The notes below the pieces were generated by a model. That model ran no database searches. It was not told the DNA's origin and was given only the letters and a program-made list of their open reading frames with translations. A stretch of DNA of 17,941 nucleotides from Eshraghiella sp050874365 (GTDB taxonomy: Bacteria > Bacillota > Clostridia > Lachnospirales > Lachnospiraceae): contig JBNMKN010000025.1 in the NCBI GenBank assembly GCA_050874365.1, forward strand, positions 1-17,941, given 5' to 3'. Positions 14,972-17,941 of the stretch are shown here, in pieces (positions within the stretch are counted from its first letter, which is position 1; each line of letters begins with the position of its first letter). The position numbers and the translations under genes were made by a program.

Positions 14972-15571
14972 TTACATATTTTTAATTCTGTCTTCTATAT
15001 ATCTTTCAAGACTCTTTGCCGTAAGTTCTTCACCAAGTCTGCTGCTGTTAATGCAGACATCGTAATTTCTTGAATCGCCCCACTTAAAATCCGAATGACG
15101 GTTATGATAAGTCTTTCTTGTCTTATCATGTCTTCTTCTCTTAGTCTCAGCTTCTTCTTTACTGATATTGAATACTCTCTGTAATCTTGCTACCTTTGCT
15201 TCTTTGTCACCAACGACAAAGATTGATACAAGACCCTTGTTGCCTTTAAGAACAGTCTCGGCACATCTTCCTACTATAACAAAAGACTCTCCGCTTGCAG
15301 CCTTTTCTCTTATGAAGTCAAACTGCATTTCGGTAATTATTTCTTCTATAGAATTGGTGTATGCACCGACTCTTCTGGAGAGGTATGTCTTTTTTGGTTT
15401 CTCATCGTACTTTTCAAGATATTCAATCTTAATATCTTTTTCTTTGGCAATTTCATCAAGCAGACTTCTGTCATAAAGGTTAAGTCCCATATCATCCGCT
15501 ATTATTTTAGCTATCTCATGTCCGCCTGAGCCGTACTCTCTGCTTATAGCAATAATAACCTGTTTGTCCAT
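14972..15571 (-). CDS. Cytidylate kinase-like family protein
   Basis: A 199-residue P-loop-type kinase-like protein of the cytidylate-kinase-like family. The N terminus, IIAISREYGSGGHEIAKIIAD (about 6-26), carries the glycine-rich loop (GSGG, 14-17) and the helix that follows it. The middle has VIVGRCAETVL, and an arginine-rich lid follows (ETKRRRHDKTRKTYHNRHSDFKWGD). The C terminus includes YDVCINSSRLG. These features match the family; a real substrate is not known, and CMP kinase itself (cmk) is normally a different gene. The start is MDKQVIIA, with AAGGGGG six bases upstream. A longer frame from 15610 would overlap the transporter gene. Its SD lies directly after the transporter stop (gap 13 bp), so co-expression is likely. 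Confidence 0.85.
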   Translation of the reverse strand: MDKQVIIAISREYGSGGHEIAKIIADDMGLNLYDRSLLDEIAKEKDIKIEYLEKYDEKPKKTYLSRRVGAYTNSIEEIITEMQFDFIREKAASGESFVIVGRCAETVLKGNKGLVSIFVVGDKEAKVARLQRVFNISKEEAETKRRRHDKTRKTYHNRHSDFKWGDSRNYDVCINSSRLGEELTAKSLERYIEDRIKNM

Positions 15572-15584
15572 AATGTGCCCCCTT

Positions 15585-16952
15585 CTAGCAATATCTGATA
15601 AAAATAGCAATCATAGAAATAAGTACCACTATAATAGTAGCAGGTGCTGCTGCTTTGCAATACTTACCCCATCCGATTATGTGACCATTCTTCGCTGCTA
15701 CAGAAGTACCTACAACGTTAGCAGATGCACCTATAGGAGTAGCACTTCCGCCGATATCGGTACCCATTGACAATGTCCATGCAAGTGTATGAAGCACGCC
15801 CATGCTTCCTGTAGGGTCTATTGTTGCCGCAAGATTTCTGATTACAGGAACCATTGTTGCCGCAAAAGGTATGTTGTCGACAAATGCACTTGCAAATGCG
15901 GATACCCATATAATAATTGCTACCATAACCATGAGATTACCGCCGCTTACTTTTTCAATGAAGTGTGCAATCTTAACAAGGATGCCTGTCTGTTCAAGAC
16001 CGCCTACAACCATAAAGAGACCAACAAAGAACAATAAAGTCTTGTAGTCAACCTTCTTCAACAGAGTAGGTGCATCTTTAAAGAATACTAACAACGTCAC
16101 AATAGCTATTACAGCTCCTATAAATGAAACCGTAAGATGTGTCTGTGCGTGTGTTACAAGCAATACAACTGCACATGCAAAAATTATAGACGCAGCTATG
16201 AATTCCTTCTTATTAGTAATAGCATCCTTAGGATCAGGAAGTGTACTTGGGTCAACAGGTCCTTCAGAACCCTTCATAAGTTCCTTTCTGTAAACAAGGA
16301 AGAAATATAATACTACTATTATAAGGCTTATTCCTGCAATAAGTCCAGTATTTGTTAAGAAATCGGAAAATGAATATCCAAAAGATGTTCCGATTATTAT
16401 GTTAGGCGGATCTCCGCACATTGTTGCCGAACCACCGAGATTTGCACAGAATATTTCTGACAAAATCATAGGTACCGGATTAAACTTGAGTAATTTTGCA
16501 AGTTCTACGGTTACTGCCGCAAGGAATAAAATTACGGTAATACTATCGATAAACATCGCAAGAACTGCTGACATTATCATAAATGAAATAAATAAAGGTA
16601 TAGTCTTATACTTTACAAGTTTGGCAAGTTTAAGGCACAGCCATCTGAAAAAGCCTGCTTTTGCCATTCCCTCAACCATTATCATCATGCCTGCAATAAA
16701 AATTATTGTAGACCAGCTTATGCCGGATGACTCCTCCTCTTTTGTGGAATACCAGAAATTGGATGTAAATATACTTTTAACATTGAGTGTATCTACAATG
16801 GCACTACCACTGTGCATGATCAGGCCGAACACAACGCCTAATGTTAATAAGCCGCAAGCAAGTGTTACATAATGACGTTCAATCTTATCCATTATAATAA
16901 GTACAAACATCAGTAAAAAAATTGCAACGGCAGCTATCTGAGCTATAGTCAT
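15585..16952 (-). CDS. CitM/ArsB/NhaD-type (ion transporter superfamily) permease
   Basis: A 455-residue inner-membrane transporter with about 11-12 hydrophobic segments. It shows the internal two-fold repeat of the ion-transporter superfamily. The first half has FIDSITVILFLAAV (about 134-147) and ANLGGSATMCGDPPN (170-184). The second half has the matching FVDNIPFAATMVPV and GTDIGGSATPIGASANVVG. These pairs of helix-break motifs line the transport site in the family. Known members export arsenite or sodium, or import citrate and other carboxylates; the substrate here is not determined. No arsR, arsC or other arsenic gene is nearby. SD GAGG lies nine bases before ATG. The next gene is the cytidylate-kinase-like one. 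Confidence 0.88.
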   Translation of the reverse strand: MTIAQIAAVAIFLLMFVLIIMDKIERHYVTLACGLLTLGVVFGLIMHSGSAIVDTLNVKSIFTSNFWYSTKEEESSGISWSTIIFIAGMMIMVEGMAKAGFFRWLCLKLAKLVKYKTIPLFISFMIMSAVLAMFIDSITVILFLAAVTVELAKLLKFNPVPMILSEIFCANLGGSATMCGDPPNIIIGTSFGYSFSDFLTNTGLIAGISLIIVVLYFFLVYRKELMKGSEGPVDPSTLPDPKDAITNKKEFIAASIIFACAVVLLVTHAQTHLTVSFIGAVIAIVTLLVFFKDAPTLLKKVDYKTLLFFVGLFMVVGGLEQTGILVKIAHFIEKVSGGNLMVMVAIIIWVSAFASAFVDNIPFAATMVPVIRNLAATIDPTGSMGVLHTLAWTLSMGTDIGGSATPIGASANVVGTSVAAKNGHIIGWGKYCKAAAPATIIVVLISMIAIFIRYC

Positions 16953-16996
16953 GCTTTTCTACCTCTTTTCTTAACTTCTTTTTTACACAATTTTAG

Positions 16997-17026
16997 ATGA
17001 TAACACAATTCAAGAAAAATTGTAAG
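16997..17026 (-). promoter_or_regulatory. Possible promoter of the transporter gene
   Basis: CTTACA (17026-17021) and TATCAT (17002-16997) are separated by 18 bp, with an extended -10 TGT. It lies between the pflA terminator and the transporter start, where a promoter is required. Confidence 0.55.
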
Positions 17027-17049
17027 ACTTTTTTGTTATATTTTTCATG

Positions 17050-17090
17050 AAAAAAACCGCTAAAGTTTGTCAACTTTAACGGTTTTAATT
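17050..17090 (-). terminator. Terminator after pflA
   Basis: AAAACCGTTAAAGTT / AACTTTAGCGGTTTT with a four-base loop forms a near-perfect stem with one wobble on the minus strand, followed by T residues to 17050. It begins within a few bases of the pflA stop. On the plus strand the wobble becomes a C-A mismatch. Confidence 0.88.
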
Positions 17091-17091
17091 T

Positions 17092-17862
17092 TTAATTATA
17101 TTGGTCTGTTTTTAAAATTTTATTAGCATTTTCAATCTGCTCTTTTGTAGGAGGTTCAACGCCCTCAAGCGAATAAGGAATTCCAAGGTTTTCCCACTTC
17201 TGTATGCCGAGTCTGTGGTATGGTAAAACCTCAACTCTTGACACATGATGAAGCGTGTCGATGAACTCTGAAAGTTCCTCAAGCTGTTCATCCCTGTTGC
17301 TGAAAAAGGCTTCACCTGTATTAAAAGTATCAGGAACAAGAACGTGTCTTATCCACATCTCCTTACCGATTTCATCTAAATATTTCGCACAATCAAGAAT
17401 GTTATCAACACTCTGTCCGGTAAGTTTCTTATGACCCTCTCTGTCAATATTCTTTATGTCTAACATCACAAGATCAGTGTATTTCATAAGTTCGTTAAAT
17501 TTGCTCATGAAAGGCTCTTCCCTTGTAAATGGATTTGCCGATGTATCTAATGTTGTATGAACGCCTTTTGCTTTTGCAAGTTTAAAAAATTCCGTAACAA
17601 ATTCAATCTGAAGCAATGGTTCTCCACCACTTACGGTTATACCGCCGTTCAATTTACCGTTTCTCATCCAGTATGGTTTATATCTGTATGCCCTTTTAAA
17701 CAAATCTTCAGGAGTCCACATCTCGCCTCCATCCATACTCCATGTTTCCGGATTGTGGCAAAATTTACATCTCATTCTGCATCCCTGCAAAAAAACAATA
17801 TATCTGACTCCGGGTCCGTCAACAAGGCCAAATGTCTCTAATGAATGTACTCTTCCTTCCAT
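17092..17862 (-). CDS. pflA: Pyruvate formate-lyase activating enzyme
   Basis: Radical SAM enzyme that places the glycyl radical on pyruvate formate-lyase, enabling anaerobic conversion of pyruvate to acetyl-CoA and formate. The 256 residues are typical. The [4Fe-4S] cluster motif is C28-x3-C32-x2-C35 (GCRMRCKFCHNPETW), followed by the SAM-binding GGITVSGGEPLLQ (73-85), LDTSANPF and LVMLDIKN. The C terminus carries VLPYHRLGIQKWENLG, characteristic of PflA. SD AAAGGAG lies six bases before ATG. The usual partner pflB is expected directly upstream, just beyond the right edge. A strong hairpin lies between the edge and this gene, so pflA may be made at a lower level by read-through. Confidence 0.96.
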   Translation of the reverse strand: MEGRVHSLETFGLVDGPGVRYIVFLQGCRMRCKFCHNPETWSMDGGEMWTPEDLFKRAYRYKPYWMRNGKLNGGITVSGGEPLLQIEFVTEFFKLAKAKGVHTTLDTSANPFTREEPFMSKFNELMKYTDLVMLDIKNIDREGHKKLTGQSVDNILDCAKYLDEIGKEMWIRHVLVPDTFNTGEAFFSNRDEQLEELSEFIDTLHHVSRVEVLPYHRLGIQKWENLGIPYSLEGVEPPTKEQIENANKILKTDQYN

Positions 17863-17891
17863 TTTTAACTCCTTTTTGGTTATTTATAAAT

Positions 17892-17926
17892 AAAGGGGTT
17901 TTGAACTGTAGGTTCAAAACCCCTTT
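17892..17926 (-). terminator. Strong hairpin just upstream of pflA
   Basis: A perfect 15-bp stem (AAAGGGGTTTTGAAC / GTTCAAAACCCCTTT) with a five-base loop is followed on the minus strand by ATTTATAAAT. The T-tract (TTTATTTAT) is interrupted. It is probably the terminator of the unseen upstream gene, or a partial attenuator in front of pflA. Confidence 0.75.
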
Positions 17927-17941
17927 TCATACTATATAGTA

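Noticed and set aside
16985..17010. Direct repeats ACACAATT spaced 18 bp apart near the transporter promoter
   Set aside because: Eight-base AT-rich repeats are expected by chance in this intergenic sequence; no symmetry or known operator.
17930..17941. Palindrome TACTATATAGTA at the right edge
   Set aside because: It is short, AT-only in part and cut by the window end. It could include a -10 box, but nothing further can be supported.
1..17941. Mobile elements, CRISPR arrays, tRNA or rRNA genes, toxin-antitoxin or defence genes
   Set aside because: Looked for repeated spacers, transposase motifs, tRNA cloverleaf ends and paired small genes; none is seen. The content is core housekeeping genes in compact operons.

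Overview
The window looks like ordinary chromosomal DNA of an AT-rich, low-GC Gram-positive anaerobe of the class Clostridia, most likely Lachnospiraceae (inferred from gene content and style). The grounds are the hrcA-grpE-dnaK-dnaJ order, CIRCE operators, a T-box in front of pheS, strong AGGAGG ribosome binding sites, an extended -10 on several promoters, a DUF1292 protein and a pyruvate formate-lyase activase. I see no insertion sequence, phage gene, CRISPR array, tRNA or rRNA. All but one of the genes lie on the minus strand, so the window is best read from right to left.

Right end to 14.9 kb: a strong hairpin, then pflA (activates pyruvate formate-lyase) with its own terminator. Next comes a two-gene unit: a CitM/ArsB/NhaD-type membrane transporter, then a cytidylate-kinase-like protein, closed by a hairpin. 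14.9 to 10.0 kb: the class I heat-shock operon hrcA-grpE-dnaK-dnaJ. It has a clear promoter with a perfect CIRCE just downstream, a hairpin in the dnaK-dnaJ gap, and a two-way terminator after dnaJ. 9.95 to 7.5 kb: a UvrD/PcrA-like helicase that starts at TTG, converging on the only plus-strand gene (acidic DUF1292 protein). A divergent promoter region follows, with an Lrp/AsnC regulator on the other side. The regulator's transcript must pass through a strong intrinsic terminator right after its promoter.

7.0 to 5.2 kb: maf, a small unknown acidic protein and a parvulin-type lipoprotein foldase in a tightly packed operon. The last codons of the foldase gene form half of a second perfect CIRCE, which controls the next unit, htpG-lepB (Hsp90 and signal peptidase I). 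2.4 to 0.9 kb: queA (queuosine synthesis) and a stand-alone PilZ protein (probable c-di-GMP receptor). 0.86 kb to the left edge: a consensus promoter whose -35 box overlaps the PilZ gene's stop codon, a phenylalanine T-box leader with its terminator, and the first 175 codons of pheS.

The functional theme is protein quality control. HrcA, encoded here, should bind both CIRCE sites, linking the cytosolic chaperones (GrpE, DnaK, DnaJ, HtpG) to a secretion enzyme (LepB), next to an extracytoplasmic foldase. I do not find a convincing new multi-gene system. The points most worth checking are regulatory: the terminator-bearing leader of the Lrp gene, the CIRCE inside a coding end, a 19-bp palindrome upstream of queA, and the unknown 82-residue protein.
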